From Izemoplasma sp964435595 (lineage in GTDB: Bacteria; Bacillota_I; Bacilli_A; Izemoplasmatales; Izemoplasmataceae): 64,000 bases of DNA. The stretch covers positions 1-64,000 of the forward strand of contig CAYSZV010000002.1 of NCBI GenBank assembly GCA_964435595.1. The letters run 5' to 3'. The notes below the pieces were generated by a model. That model saw only the letters and a program-made list of their open reading frames with translations, did not search any database and was not told where the DNA came from. Positions 1-8,234 of the stretch are shown here, piece after piece. Made by a program: the position numbers and the translations under genes. The first letter of the stretch is position 1. Each line of letters opens with the position of its first letter.

Positions 1-55
1 CGAACTCTCACAATCAGCTTGGAAGGCTGAGGTTCTACCATTAAACTACACCTGC
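1..55 (-). tRNA. tRNA-Gly (TCC), 3' end cut by window edge
   Basis: The 55 bases present are identical to the 5' part of the complete tRNA-Gly at 164-237. The anticodon arm reads TCAGC-CTTCCAA-GCTGA, giving anticodon TCC. The T arm 3' half and acceptor 3' strand lie beyond the window start. It has its own promoter at 72-100. Confidence 0.9.
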
Positions 56-71
56 ATCTATATGTAATAGT

Positions 72-100
72 ATGATATCAAAATTGCTAGAATTTGTCAA
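72..100 (-). promoter_or_regulatory. Promoter of first tRNA-Gly
   Basis: On the minus strand TTGACA (95-100) and TATCAT (72-77) are separated by 17 bases, and the tRNA 5' end follows about 16 bases downstream. This is a good vegetative sigma-factor promoter. Confidence 0.7.
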
Positions 101-121
101 TTATACTATATTTGTTTTTGC

Positions 122-143
122 AAAATCTCTCCATTTGAGATTT
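122..143 (-). terminator. Possible terminator after second tRNA-Gly
   Basis: On the minus strand AAATCTC and GAGATTT form a 7-bp stem with a 7-base loop followed by a short T-rich tract. It lies about 20 bases past the tRNA 3' end. The T tract is weak. Confidence 0.4.
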
Positions 144-163
144 CATTCACCGACATAAAAAAA

Positions 164-237
164 TGGAGCAGGTGAAGAGAATCGAACTCTCACAATCAGC
201 TTGGAAGGCTGAGGTTCTACCATTAAACTACACCTGC
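164..237 (-). tRNA. tRNA-Gly (TCC)
   Basis: Complete cloverleaf: acceptor strands GCAGGTG and CACCTGC, D loop with AATGGTAGA, anticodon stem TCAGC/GCTGA with loop CTTCCAA (anticodon TCC, reads GGA and, with modification, other GGN codons), T arm containing GTTCGATTC, discriminator U and an encoded CCA. It is identical over the shared 55 bases to the neighbouring copy, pointing to recent duplication or gene conversion. Confidence 0.95.
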
Positions 238-256
238 TTATATTGTCAGCATAGAT

Positions 257-285
257 ATATTATCACATTCACAATATCAAGTCAA
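257..285 (-). promoter_or_regulatory. Promoter of second tRNA-Gly
   Basis: Minus strand TTGACT (280-285), 17-base spacer, TAATAT (257-262), ending about 19 bases before the tRNA. Each tRNA copy therefore seems to be transcribed on its own. Confidence 0.6.
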
Positions 286-304
286 TATCAATGTATTAAT
301 TTTT

Positions 305-1228
305 TTACAATTTCTTGATTGCCCTTAGTTTTGCACTATGGGCTCTATTATTATGTTCAAGTTCTTCTTCTGATGGTAAGATTACTTTTCTATGCAACAA
401 TTCAAACTCAGCTTTTTGATCTGGCATCGTCATAATGTGTTTTGGTATATCCAATGTTGTTCTTTCTCGCATGATTGTTTTTGCAATACGATCTTCTAAT
501 GAATGGAAGGTAATCACTACTCCTCTACCGTCTTTTCTTAACATATCTAGTGCATCATTAAAAGAGTCTTCAAAGACGCGCAACTCATCATTTACTGCGA
601 TACGTAAGGCTTGAAAAGTTTTTTTTGCAGGATGTCCTTTTTTACTAAGTAACTTTTGAGGCAATGCACTCTTGATTACTTGAACCAATTCAAAGGTTGT
701 AGTAATTCTTTTTTCTTTACGAACTTCTTCAATTTTTCTTGCAATCCATTTTGCTTGTTGTTCTTCTCCGTAACGTAATAGGATATTTTGAATTTCATGG
801 AAAGAATACTCATTTACAATTGTTTCTGCGGTAATATCTTGTTCTTGATCCATTCTCATATCTAGCGGGGCATCATAATTATATGAAAATCCACGTTCAG
901 GAATATCAAACTGAAAACTTGATACACCTAAGTCATATAAAACACCATCTATTTCAGAAATCCCTAAGTTATGCAATTTTTCTTTGATATGAACAAAATT
1001 GGATTTTATTATTGTATAATTTTTGTGTAATGTATCCAACTTTTCCATCGCTTTAGAGATTGCGTATTCATCTTGATCAAAACAATAAAGATGTCCACCA
1101 TCAAGGCGTTTTAGGATTTCAAAAGAATGTCCACCTCCACCAAGTGTACAGTCGACATAAATACCATCTTTTTTAATGTTCAAATAATCAATCGATTCGT
1201 TTAATAATACAGAAACATGTTTATACAT
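305..1228 (-). CDS. rsmH: 16S rRNA (cytosine-1402 N4) methyltransferase RsmH
   Basis: RsmH (MraW) is the SAM-dependent enzyme that methylates N4 of C1402 in the decoding centre of 16S rRNA. The protein opens with YKHVSVLLNE and has the SAM motif DCTLGGGGHS near residue 30, a GVLYDLGVSS motif near residue 100 and the family signature FHSLEDRIAK near residue 245; about 307 residues is normal. The ATG at 1228 is preferred because GGTGA lies at the right distance, while the in-frame TTG at 1234 sits on top of that site. In most bacteria rsmH is in the dcw division cluster after mraZ; here no mraZ, ftsL or pbp gene is adjacent and the gene stands alone between tRNA-Gly and rpmF. Confidence 0.95.
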   Translation of the reverse strand: MYKHVSVLLNESIDYLNIKKDGIYVDCTLGGGGHSFEILKRLDGGHLYCFDQDEYAISKAMEKLDTLHKNYTIIKSNFVHIKEKLHNLGISEIDGVLYDLGVSSFQFDIPERGFSYNYDAPLDMRMDQEQDITAETIVNEYSFHEIQNILLRYGEEQQAKWIARKIEEVRKEKRITTTFELVQVIKSALPQKLLSKKGHPAKKTFQALRIAVNDELRVFEDSFNDALDMLRKDGRGVVITFHSLEDRIAKTIMRERTTLDIPKHIMTMPDQKAEFELLHRKVILPSEEELEHNNRAHSAKLRAIKKL

Positions 1229-1283
1229 ATTCAATCACCCTTTGCAATAAAAATAGTACCATAGACCTGAATTTTTGTAAAAG

Positions 1284-1308
1284 AAAAACGCTGTTTCAGC
1301 GTTTTCTT
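1284..1308 (-). terminator. Terminator after rpmF
   Basis: AAAACGCTG and CAGCGTTTT form a stem around a short loop, flanked by A and T runs on both sides. It lies just downstream of rpmF and upstream of rsmH, separating the two units. Confidence 0.75.
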
Positions 1309-1315
1309 TTTAAGA

Positions 1316-1510
1316 CTAGTTTTCTAATTCTTCGTCTTTAGCAACTAAAACAGTGCGTCCGTTGTAAGTTCCACATTCTTTACAAACTCTGTGAGCTAAT
1401 TTCATTTCTCCACAGTTTGGACAAACTACCATACCAGGTACGTTTAATTTGTAGTGTGATCTTCTTTTACGCTTTGCCGTTTTAGAGGTTCTTCTAAATG
1501 GTACTGCCAT
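1316..1510 (-). CDS. rpmF: 50S ribosomal protein L32, zinc-ribbon form
   Basis: Small basic protein of the large ribosomal subunit, 64 residues, start MAVPFRRTSK as in most L32 proteins. It carries the four-cysteine zinc ribbon (CPNC around residue 30 and CKEC around residue 43), so it is the zinc-binding form. A GAGGAG ribosome site precedes the ATG. It follows yceD by 13 bases and shares its promoter; the tmcAL / yceD-rpmF arrangement is the same as ylbM / ylbN-rpmF in Bacillus. A terminator follows. Confidence 0.97.
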   Translation of the reverse strand: MAVPFRRTSKTAKRKRRSHYKLNVPGMVVCPNCGEMKLAHRVCKECGTYNGRTVLVAKDEELEN

Positions 1511-1523
1511 TATGTCATCTCCT

Positions 1524-1988
1524 CTAGTTCTTGAAGTTCTTTAAATTGGAAAAAGCATTATTACCCTCATCATCTGCTTCAAGTTCGATGCTTTCTTCGG
1601 TATAATTATCATATGCGTTTTCGCTTAAAACACGCATTGGTTTTTCCAACACTATATTAGACCATATTATCGGTAATAAGTCAATAGTTATTCCCTCAAT
1701 AATGTGAAAATCTTCATTTTTTACCGTACTTAAGGTCTCTTCTACGCTTATATCGATTTTATACTCTACTTCTTCGAGAGTGATTGCACATGGTAATATC
1801 AAAGTGCATTTTATATCCATATAAAAAACAAATTCCTCGTTATTATAGATTTCAAAATCACCTTCAACATGACAGTTGCTAATTCGAATAATATCGGTCT
1901 TTTCTATCCAATCACTAAAATCAATGTCACTTTCAAATGTGTTATCTTGATTATAGATTCGAATCAATTCATGAATCGTCCATTTCAT
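1524..1988 (-). CDS. yceD: YceD/DUF177 family protein
   Basis: Acidic protein of about 154 residues of the YceD/DUF177 family, almost always encoded just before rpmF. In plants and bacteria members are linked to large-subunit ribosome assembly; the biochemical role is not established. The domain is recognised by the context, by an N-terminal MKWTIHELIR segment and by the central Cys-bearing stretch MDIKCTLILPC. The usual family motif is only partly visible, so assignment rests largely on position. The start at 1988 is set by GGAGGTGAG seven bases upstream; a longer reading frame to 2039 would run through the promoter. Confidence 0.8.
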   Translation of the reverse strand: MKWTIHELIRIYNQDNTFESDIDFSDWIEKTDIIRISNCHVEGDFEIYNNEEFVFYMDIKCTLILPCAITLEEVEYKIDISVEETLSTVKNEDFHIIEGITIDLLPIIWSNIVLEKPMRVLSENAYDNYTEESIELEADDEGNNAFSNLKNFKN

Positions 1989-2010
1989 ACACTCACCTCC
2001 AAGCGAAATA

Positions 2011-2039
2011 ATTATACTTTTAATATGATTAAATGTCAA
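2011..2039 (-). promoter_or_regulatory. Consensus promoter of yceD-rpmF
   Basis: Minus strand TTGACA (2034-2039), 17-base spacer, TATAAT (2011-2016): a perfect consensus. The divergent tmcAL promoter (TATACT at 2048-2053) starts immediately beside it. Confidence 0.85.
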
Positions 2040-2068
2040 TTATAAGGTATACTATATATGGTGATAAT

Positions 2069-3214
2069 ATGAAAGTTGTAGGAATAATTACAGAGTATAA
2101 CCCGCTCCATAATGGACATCTTTACCATATAAATGAAACAAGAAGATTATCAAAATGTGATGTCTTAATTTGTGTTATGAGTGGTAATTTCACACAACGT
2201 GGAGAGCCGGCTATGATCGATAAGTTCACAAGAACGAAAATGGCTCTATATAACAAAGTAGATTTGGTAATTGAACTACCAATGGTGTTCTCTGTCCAAA
2301 GTGCAAACATGTTCGCTTATACAAGCGTTTCTTTATTGGACCATTTACATGTAGATGAAATCTATTTCGGAAGTGAATCAGGTGAAATCAAAGAACTTGA
2401 ATCAATAGCAAACCTATTAGAAAGTAATGAGTACAATGACTTAGTCAAAGCATTTTTAAGTGAAGGCTTTAGTTATCCAACCGCATCAGACAAAGCCGTT
2501 CGAAAACTCACAAGTTCGGCTGTATATGATTCTCCAAATAATATTTTGGGAATCCAATATATCAAAGCAACTAAAAAGTTGAAATCAAACATTAGAATGA
2601 AAACATTCAAAAGACACGAAGCAGGATACTATTCAAACATTATTGAAGGAAGCCACATCCAAAGCGCTACTTCAATTCGTAAAAAAGCTTTAGAAAATGA
2701 TGCAATTTCTAACTATGTTCCAAAAAATGTTCATGACCTATTATTAGGGAGAAAACTAGTAAGTCTAGATGATTTTAAGGATCAACTTGAATACATTATC
2801 AACTCTGCAACTAAAGATGACTTGAAAAACATTTTTGGAATTACTGAAGGACTTGAAAACAGAATCATCAAATGCAAGGATTTCGATGATGTAAACGACT
2901 TAATCCTTCAAATAATCTCAAGACGTTATACCAACAGTAAAATTAAGCGTATTTTGATTCATATGTTATGTAATACCAAAGATGATTTAATCAAAGGGTT
3001 CGACATCCCATATATCCGTGTTCTTGGGATGAATTTACAAGGGAAAAAATACTTAAATACAATCAAAAAAGAGTTAAAAGTGCCTCTAATCACAAAAATC
3101 AAAGTAGAAAAACACCCTTACTTAGAACACGAACTAAGAGCCTCAAAAATCTATTCATTAATGAGTGATCGCGACATCTTCAAGCAAGAGTTTAAACCCG
3201 TCATTATTATATAG
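2069..3214 (+). CDS. tmcAL: tRNA(Met) cytidine acetate ligase TmcAL
   Basis: TmcAL (YlbM) uses acetate and ATP to make N4-acetylcytidine at the wobble base C34 of elongator tRNA-Met. The N-terminus MKVVGIITEYNPLHNGHLYH has the nucleotidyltransferase HxGH motif, followed by MSGNFTQRGEPA near residue 50 and a long helical C-terminal tRNA-binding part; about 381 residues matches the family. The ATG at 2069 has GGTGAT just upstream; the in-frame extension to 2033 overlaps the promoter. The predicted 5' leader is very short (-10 box TATACT at 2048-2053). Divergent from yceD-rpmF as in Bacillus. Confidence 0.95.
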   Translation: MKVVGIITEYNPLHNGHLYHINETRRLSKCDVLICVMSGNFTQRGEPAMIDKFTRTKMALYNKVDLVIELPMVFSVQSANMFAYTSVSLLDHLHVDEIYFGSESGEIKELESIANLLESNEYNDLVKAFLSEGFSYPTASDKAVRKLTSSAVYDSPNNILGIQYIKATKKLKSNIRMKTFKRHEAGYYSNIIEGSHIQSATSIRKKALENDAISNYVPKNVHDLLLGRKLVSLDDFKDQLEYIINSATKDDLKNIFGITEGLENRIIKCKDFDDVNDLILQIISRRYTNSKIKRILIHMLCNTKDDLIKGFDIPYIRVLGMNLQGKKYLNTIKKELKVPLITKIKVEKHPYLEHELRASKIYSLMSDRDIFKQEFKPVIII

Positions 3215-3222
3215 TATATTAA

Positions 3223-3250
3223 TTGTGTTTTTATGAAATAAGTTTATAAT
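3223..3250 (+). promoter_or_regulatory. Promoter of mrp
   Basis: TTGTGT (3223-3228), 16-base spacer, TATAAT (3245-3250), 17 bases before the mrp ATG. The transcript leader is just long enough for the GGGTGAT ribosome site. Confidence 0.6.
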
Positions 3251-3267
3251 AATATTTGGGTGATTAT

Positions 3268-4263
3268 ATGTATACAAGAAATGAAGTTTCAGATTATATT
3301 TTAGAATTAGTTGATCCATCATGCGAAAAAACATTAAGAGAAACTGGTGGACTAAAACACATCGATATCGATGATGAAAAACAGATAGTAACAGTAATTA
3401 TTGGTCTAGAAAGTATTACAGATGAGTATAAAAAATACATGACTAGAGCACTAGCAAAATTAATCAAACTTGACTTGGGATTCACAGGAATCAAATCAGA
3501 GTTTGAACTACTAAAAAAAGCAACAAGCATTTTAGGTAGAGAAGTAAAATATATTGGTATAGCTTCGGGTAAAGGTGGAGTAGGGAAATCTACTGTCACT
3601 GCAAACTTAGCATATGCCTTAAAAACAATCGGTAAAAAAGTTGGTATTATCGATGCGGATATATATGGAAGTTCTATTCCTACCATCCTAGATATGCCTA
3701 TTACACTACCAAAGGGAACAGATGATGAAAAAATCGTACCCTTCAATAAAGATGGAATCGAATTAATCTCAACAGAGTTCTTCTTAACACCAGATAAACC
3801 ATTAATGTGGCGTGGACCAATGTTAGGTAAAATGTTAAACCACTTCTTCTATGACGTGGTATGGAATGAAGATATTGAGTATATCTTAGTTGATCTTCCT
3901 CCAGGGACAGGTGACGTTGCAATTGACATTCAATCGTTGATTCCAGAATGTAAAATGATTATCGTTACAACTCCACATCCTAGTGCATCACATGTCGCTG
4001 TAAAAGCAGGATTCGCTGCTGAACAGTTAAAGCATGAATTACTTGGTGTCGTAGAAAATATGAGCTATTTCCAACACAAAGGTGAAACAGTTAGAATCTT
4101 TGGTGAAGGCGGAGGAAAAATTGTTGCAGATAAACTTGGGACAAAAGTGATTCAAACAATTCCAATTGGACAACCGAAAAATAGTTTAAGCATCTTCGGT
4201 CCTGATGAAGAAATCGGATTAGATTACATCGGACTTGCAAACAAGATTATTAAAGAATATTAA
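3268..4263 (+). CDS. mrp: Mrp/ApbC family Fe-S cluster carrier ATPase
   Basis: P-loop ATPase of the Mrp/NBP35 family that binds and transfers iron-sulfur clusters. Residues 1-85 form a short MIP18-like (DUF59) domain; the Walker A motif GKGGVGKS is near residue 105, IIDADIYGSS follows, and DLPPGTGD is near residue 210. I do not see the C-terminal CxxC that Fe-S binding Mrp proteins usually carry (the place reads VVENMSYFQHKG), so cluster binding may differ. The ATG at 3268 has GGGTGAT upstream; an in-frame TTG at 3256 lacks a site. About 331 residues. Monocistronic, closed by a strong terminator. Confidence 0.88.
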   Translation: MYTRNEVSDYILELVDPSCEKTLRETGGLKHIDIDDEKQIVTVIIGLESITDEYKKYMTRALAKLIKLDLGFTGIKSEFELLKKATSILGREVKYIGIASGKGGVGKSTVTANLAYALKTIGKKVGIIDADIYGSSIPTILDMPITLPKGTDDEKIVPFNKDGIELISTEFFLTPDKPLMWRGPMLGKMLNHFFYDVVWNEDIEYILVDLPPGTGDVAIDIQSLIPECKMIIVTTPHPSASHVAVKAGFAAEQLKHELLGVVENMSYFQHKGETVRIFGEGGGKIVADKLGTKVIQTIPIGQPKNSLSIFGPDEEIGLDYIGLANKIIKEY

Positions 4264-4264
4264 C

Positions 4265-4300
4265 AAAAAAGCGTATCCTTATCGGATAACGCTTTTTTTT
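4265..4300 (+). terminator. Terminator of mrp
   Basis: AAGCGTTATCC-type stem (GCGTATCC / GGATAACGC) followed by eight T residues, directly after the mrp stop. Confidence 0.85.
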
Positions 4301-4319
4301 ATCTAATACATTCAAGAAA

Positions 4320-4363
4320 ACTCCCTCTTTCAGGATATTGAGTATTCAATTAAGTGAGGGAGT
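4320..4363 (-). terminator. Long hairpin terminator after the DUF2812 gene
   Basis: ACTCCCTC (4320-4327) and GAGGGAGT (4356-4363) pair perfectly around a 28-base loop that itself contains a small TTGA/TCAA hairpin; on the minus strand a TTTTCTT tract follows. Confidence 0.55.
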
Positions 4364-4365
4364 GT

Positions 4366-4899
4366 TCACTCTGATATGTTGTTCTTGAGAGAGAGATAAT
4401 ATATTAATATTCTAAAACTAGCAAAAATATGAAGTATCATAAGCATAAAAGCAAATACTCTGAAAACACTATAGAATGTTCCTAGTTCTCCCTCTTGTAC
4501 AATAATGCTTGGAAACAGAATTATGGTTTGATAATATAATGGGAACCCAATTAGAAACAATATACCTAATAGTCGTAAGAACATTTTTCTTTTTGAATCA
4601 ATATCATTGAATATTTCGGTTGTTTTTCCATCATTATCTTTACGAAAATAATACCAACTTCCATAACGATCAACAAGCTCCCAGTCTTGATACAAACTCA
4701 AATACTCTTCTTCATTCTTTCTTTGAATAATCTGAAAATCAAATTGATAAACAACATCTCTACTATCAGATTCTTCAAAATAATATCTGAAAAACCCAAC
4801 TTTTTTTAACAAGAGTCCTTCTTTTGCTTTTTCCTCTAGAAACGCCTTTTCCTTCTCCAGTTGCCAAGCAAAAAATACTTTTTTAATCATTCTATCCAT
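4366..4899 (-). CDS. DUF2812 membrane protein, PadR partner
   Basis: Protein of about 177 residues resembling the DUF2812 family: a soluble N-terminal part (FFAWQLEKEKAFLEEKAKEG, then the YYFEES and WELVDRYGSWYYF segments) followed by two predicted membrane segments near residues 120-140 and 150-175. DUF2812 proteins are typically encoded after a PadR regulator and are probably part of a membrane-stress response; the actual function is unknown. The ATG at 4899 has GGAGG nine bases upstream and overlaps the end of the padR frame by 8 bases, so translation is likely coupled. Confidence 0.75.
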   Translation of the reverse strand: MDRMIKKVFFAWQLEKEKAFLEEKAKEGLLLKKVGFFRYYFEESDSRDVVYQFDFQIIQRKNEEEYLSLYQDWELVDRYGSWYYFRKDNDGKTTEIFNDIDSKRKMFLRLLGILFLIGFPLYYQTIILFPSIIVQEGELGTFYSVFRVFAFMLMILHIFASFRILIYYLSLKNNISE

Positions 4900-5212
4900 A
4901 CAGCACCTCCTTAGCGTTTTGAACCATCCCATTTATTCTATTCACTTCAAACTCAAGTAGTGTAAGACCTAATCTTGTAATTTTATACGTTTTTTTCTTA
5001 CGCACTGATTCTTCTTTTACTATTTCTATCAGTCCATTTTTAGTAAAGGTTGTTAATACCCCATATAAAGTTCCCGGAGCCAATATCAATCTCTCATTTG
5101 TCAATTTTTCAACCTCTTTGATAACTCCATATCCATGTTTAGGATTGTTTAAAGAAAGAAGGATATAGAAGCTTGCTTCTGTTAAAGGGCTTAACTTTAT
5201 TACATTTTTCAT
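4892..5212 (-). CDS. PadR family transcriptional regulator
   Basis: Winged-helix repressor of the PadR family, 106 residues. Visible: LTEASFYILLSLNNPKHGYGVIKEVE at the start of the wHTH, the highly typical LAPGTLYGVLTTF recognition helix, and the KKTYKITRLG wing. PadR proteins usually repress their own operon and a small membrane protein; here the partner is the overlapping DUF2812 gene. The ATG at 5212 is chosen because GAGGTG lies six bases before it, while the in-frame GTG at 5221 is inside that site. An inverted repeat at 5226-5244 is a probable autoregulatory operator. Confidence 0.9.
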   Translation of the reverse strand: MKNVIKLSPLTEASFYILLSLNNPKHGYGVIKEVEKLTNERLILAPGTLYGVLTTFTKNGLIEIVKEESVRKKKTYKITRLGLTLLEFEVNRINGMVQNAKEVLYG

Positions 5213-5225
5213 TTTACTCACCTCT

Positions 5226-5244
5226 TATATCGTAACTCGATATA
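5226..5244. promoter_or_regulatory. Probable PadR operator
   Basis: TATATCG-TAACT-CGATATA, perfect 7-bp arms with a 5-base spacer, immediately upstream of padR, with a second overlapping ATCG palindrome beside it. Position and AT-rich ATAT arms fit PadR autoregulation; inference. Confidence 0.55.
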
Positions 5245-5302
5245 TCGTATATCTATATATTAAACTCTGATTCCTTTTTTGTCAATAAAAAAAATAGAAA
5301 TT

Positions 5303-5336
5303 AAAAATAGCACTTCTTTTAGAAGCGCTATCCTTT
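5303..5336 (-). terminator. Terminator of the MATE gene
   Basis: Imperfect stem ATAGCGCTTCT / AGAAGTGCTAT with a short loop, followed on the minus strand by a T run, just past the MATE stop. Confidence 0.7.
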
Positions 5337-6734
5337 TTATACATTTAACAACGGCATCAAATCAGATGCTTTTTTTAAAGCCTTCACTTCGTAAAGTAGC
5401 ATACCAATTCCGATTAACCCACTAATCACATCAGCAAATACAAATGTATACCATAATCCATCCAGTCCATACAAGTTAGTTAACAGAAAGACAACTGGTA
5501 TAAAAAATATAAATTGTCTCGACGTACTGATAAACATAGCACGTTTTGCAAATCCAAATGATTGATAAATCGATCCTGAAATAATTTGAAACGATATCAG
5601 GAAGAATCCCAAAGACATTATACGGAACATTCTTGTTCCATTATCCATGAATACTGCATCATTTGATGAACTAAATACATTAAATATTACTCCAGCACCA
5701 AACTGAATAAACAAGAAGCCACCAACAAAGTAAATCGTTAACAAAATTGTTGCAAACCGAATTACGTCAACTAATCTTTGCCAATTCTTAGCACCATAAT
5801 TGTACCCGGCAATCGGTGCAAGTCCTTGAACTAGTCCGAACCCAGGCATAAAAATAAACATTGTGACACGGTTAATTACTCCATAAATTGCTTGATTTGT
5901 AGAAATTTCTCCTGGTGATGAGTAAAATTCAATCATACGTAATATCAATATCGCTAAGAATGCACCCAATGAATTTCTAACAAATGTTGGCAGTCCAATT
6001 TTAACAATTCCAGCCAATGCTTCTTTGTCTAAATTAAAAAAGTTTTTCATAGTAATTCTCAATTTTGAATCTTCATCAAATGTATGATAAGTTATATAAG
6101 CGAATGAAGCAACCTGTGAAATCACAGTTGCAATTGCTGCTCCTTGAACTCCTAGTCCAAGTCCCCAATCAAATATGAATATTGGGTCTAATATAATATT
6201 TAGCCCAGTACCTAAAACCATAGCATACATTGCTATTTTAGCTCTACCTTCTGCTCGTGTGAAGTTGTTTAGTATCATTGACATTGTTTGGAATACTACT
6301 CCAAATAAAATGATACCGAGATAATCTTGTGCAAATCCAATATTTTCACTAGTTGCTCCAAAGAAATGCAACATTGGTGTTACTGTTAATAGACCAATCA
6401 CGGAAATCATCAGTCCTGTCATGATTCCAAATCGTACTGCAGTATTGATTGTATTGCTCATTGCTTCTTGATCATTTCTACCGTAAGCACGGCTGAACAC
6501 ACTTGCTCCACCAATACCAATCATTAACGCAACGGCCATAACAATCATTTGAATCGGAAAGGCTAACGTGAGACCTCCGATTGCAAGTTCGCCTGCTCCC
6601 CATCCTACAAAGAGACTATCAAATAAATTGTATGAAGCATTTACTAACATACCAATAGTAGCAGGTATCGCTAATGTTACCAAAGCCTTTTTAACATCTG
6701 TTGTTCCCAATAATTCAGCGTTTCTGTCTCTCAT
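5337..6734 (-). CDS. MATE family efflux transporter
   Basis: Integral membrane protein of 465 residues with about 12 hydrophobic segments, of the multidrug and toxin extrusion family; these exchange cations (Na+ or H+) for organic compounds. Typical features: LVTLAIPATIGMLVNASYNLFDSLFVG at the first membrane segment and the internal repeat beginning near residue 235 (LAGIVKIGLPTFVRN). The N-terminus is of the bacterial NorM/DinF type; the substrate cannot be told. ATG at 6734 with GGAG upstream. It lies head-to-tail behind an XRE regulator gene (46-base gap to 6789), which may control it. Confidence 0.92.
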   Translation of the reverse strand: MRDRNAELLGTTDVKKALVTLAIPATIGMLVNASYNLFDSLFVGWGAGELAIGGLTLAFPIQMIVMAVALMIGIGGASVFSRAYGRNDQEAMSNTINTAVRFGIMTGLMISVIGLLTVTPMLHFFGATSENIGFAQDYLGIILFGVVFQTMSMILNNFTRAEGRAKIAMYAMVLGTGLNIILDPIFIFDWGLGLGVQGAAIATVISQVASFAYITYHTFDEDSKLRITMKNFFNLDKEALAGIVKIGLPTFVRNSLGAFLAILILRMIEFYSSPGEISTNQAIYGVINRVTMFIFMPGFGLVQGLAPIAGYNYGAKNWQRLVDVIRFATILLTIYFVGGFLFIQFGAGVIFNVFSSSNDAVFMDNGTRMFRIMSLGFFLISFQIISGSIYQSFGFAKRAMFISTSRQFIFFIPVVFLLTNLYGLDGLWYTFVFADVISGLIGIGMLLYEVKALKKASDLMPLLNV

Positions 6735-6788
6735 AATCAACACTCCATTCTATTAGATTATACAGAAACGCTCTTCATTAATCAATGA

Positions 6789-8060
6789 TTAAACTTCATA
6801 TAATATTCGATCAACTTGAATCAATTCACGATGACACTTCCTATAGTACTGTGTTGCTTCTTTATAGCGACTATTGTTAATACATATTTCCATAATTTTA
6901 TCCGTATAAAACTGTAACATTTTATAATTGCTTGATTTTATTGAGAAGGGGATCGCAATATCCCTTAAATATAACTTTAAATTTTCCTCATTCTTTTCAT
7001 TTAAATAGTGATAATATACTTTGCTTTTCAAATCCGTTCTTCGCATTTTATACTCACTAACAATTTTCTTAATTTCATGCTGCATATCAAGATCATTTTC
7101 ATATAGACAAATTTCATACAAAAGTAGTAATTTTTCAATATGGAATTTTGAATCCTCCTTAATGTGACTTAAATATCCAACAGATTCTTGATATCTATGC
7201 ATCATGAACGACAATTTTCCTTTTACTAGAAAATAGTAGTCTCGTGTTCTCTCTGATAGCAACTCCACTTTTACTTTATCTATTTTTTGAAAGGCTAATT
7301 TTGGGTTCTCGTCAGATAAATAATGCAACATATGTAATGTTAATGTCATTGTTCTATCATTGTTAAAATACTTTCTATATATTCTTATTGCTTCATCATA
7401 ATGTTGTAAAGAACTATTCTTCTTTAATAGCCTTTGTTTGACATAAAATGTTTGTTCATTTAATAGAGCAAAGATATAATCATTGCCACCTTTGATTGTC
7501 AACGACATCAACAATACTTCTAAGGCTGTTTTATAATCATCATATGCAATAAAATACATTGCTGAAAACAGTAAATATGTTTTTAATTCTATATTATTCA
7601 TATTCATGATTAAACTTTCCAACCTCATCATAACATCACCAGATAATTTATTTGCATATACTGTCTTATATCCAAACTTACAAATATCTATCGTTATATT
7701 ATCTTCTACACTTTCAATTTCTTGATAGATGTCATTCATACCTTGTTCGTCATAATAGAAGATTGCCTGAATCGTTTTTTGTAAGTATGTCTGATCCTCT
7801 AAGTTCTTTTTCACGAAATCTTCTTCAATATCTAGCTTCGTCATAATTTCTTTAATAAAAAATGCATTTGGAGCAATTTGATTATTTTCAATTTTACTCA
7901 AATAGCTAACACTACATATCCCGTTTGATATCATATCTTGTGTCATATTCAAATCTTTTCTTCTTTTCTTAATAAACGTTCCTACTTCCTGATAATCTTT
8001 TTTTAATTCTTCTTGTTGAATCCTTTTTTGTACTTTGCTTTTTAAGCTTTCAATTCCCAA
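6789..8060 (-). CDS. XRE-family regulator with long helical (TPR-like) domain
   Basis: About 423 residues. An N-terminal helix-turn-helix (roughly residues 25-85: FIKKRRKDLNMTQDMISNG, then SVSYLSKIENNQ) is followed by some 330 residues of helical, TPR-like sequence. This architecture is that of the Rgg/PlcR/RRNPP type, in which the helical domain senses a short peptide; that role is inference. The reading frame extends to 8114 but has no ATG there. The TTG at 8060 has GAGGTG about six bases upstream and is the best start. Palindromes lie upstream (8158-8223). The MATE exporter is the next gene downstream. Confidence 0.75.
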   Translation of the reverse strand: MGIESLKSKVQKRIQQEELKKDYQEVGTFIKKRRKDLNMTQDMISNGICSVSYLSKIENNQIAPNAFFIKEIMTKLDIEEDFVKKNLEDQTYLQKTIQAIFYYDEQGMNDIYQEIESVEDNITIDICKFGYKTVYANKLSGDVMMRLESLIMNMNNIELKTYLLFSAMYFIAYDDYKTALEVLLMSLTIKGGNDYIFALLNEQTFYVKQRLLKKNSSLQHYDEAIRIYRKYFNNDRTMTLTLHMLHYLSDENPKLAFQKIDKVKVELLSERTRDYYFLVKGKLSFMMHRYQESVGYLSHIKEDSKFHIEKLLLLYEICLYENDLDMQHEIKKIVSEYKMRRTDLKSKVYYHYLNEKNEENLKLYLRDIAIPFSIKSSNYKMLQFYTDKIMEICINNSRYKEATQYYRKCHRELIQVDRILYEV

Positions 8061-8157
8061 CTCTATCACCTCTACCACTATTTTATAATGATTTTTATAA
8101 TGAAATTGATACAAAATATTGATAAATTTCTAGCGTGTTTTACCTTGTAATAAAATA

Positions 8158-8223
8158 TGCACATACGTTTCATGTTTGTGCTATTACACATCATAATATA
8201 GTTTGTATAAAGACAAATTTGTC
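8158..8223. promoter_or_regulatory. Palindromes upstream of the XRE regulator
   Basis: GACAAATTTGTC at 8212-8223 is a perfect 12-bp palindrome, and GCACA ... TGTGC is an inverted repeat at about 8159-8180. Both lie in the 200-base region between nth and the XRE gene; possible operators, not assigned to a protein. Confidence 0.4.
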
Positions 8224-8234
8224 GTTTAATTTAA

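Noticed and set aside
8158..8202. 14-codon hydrophobic ORF (MHIRFMFVLLHIII) beside the XRE gene, possible signal peptide
   Set aside because: No ribosome site and no promoter in the right direction; too short to trust.
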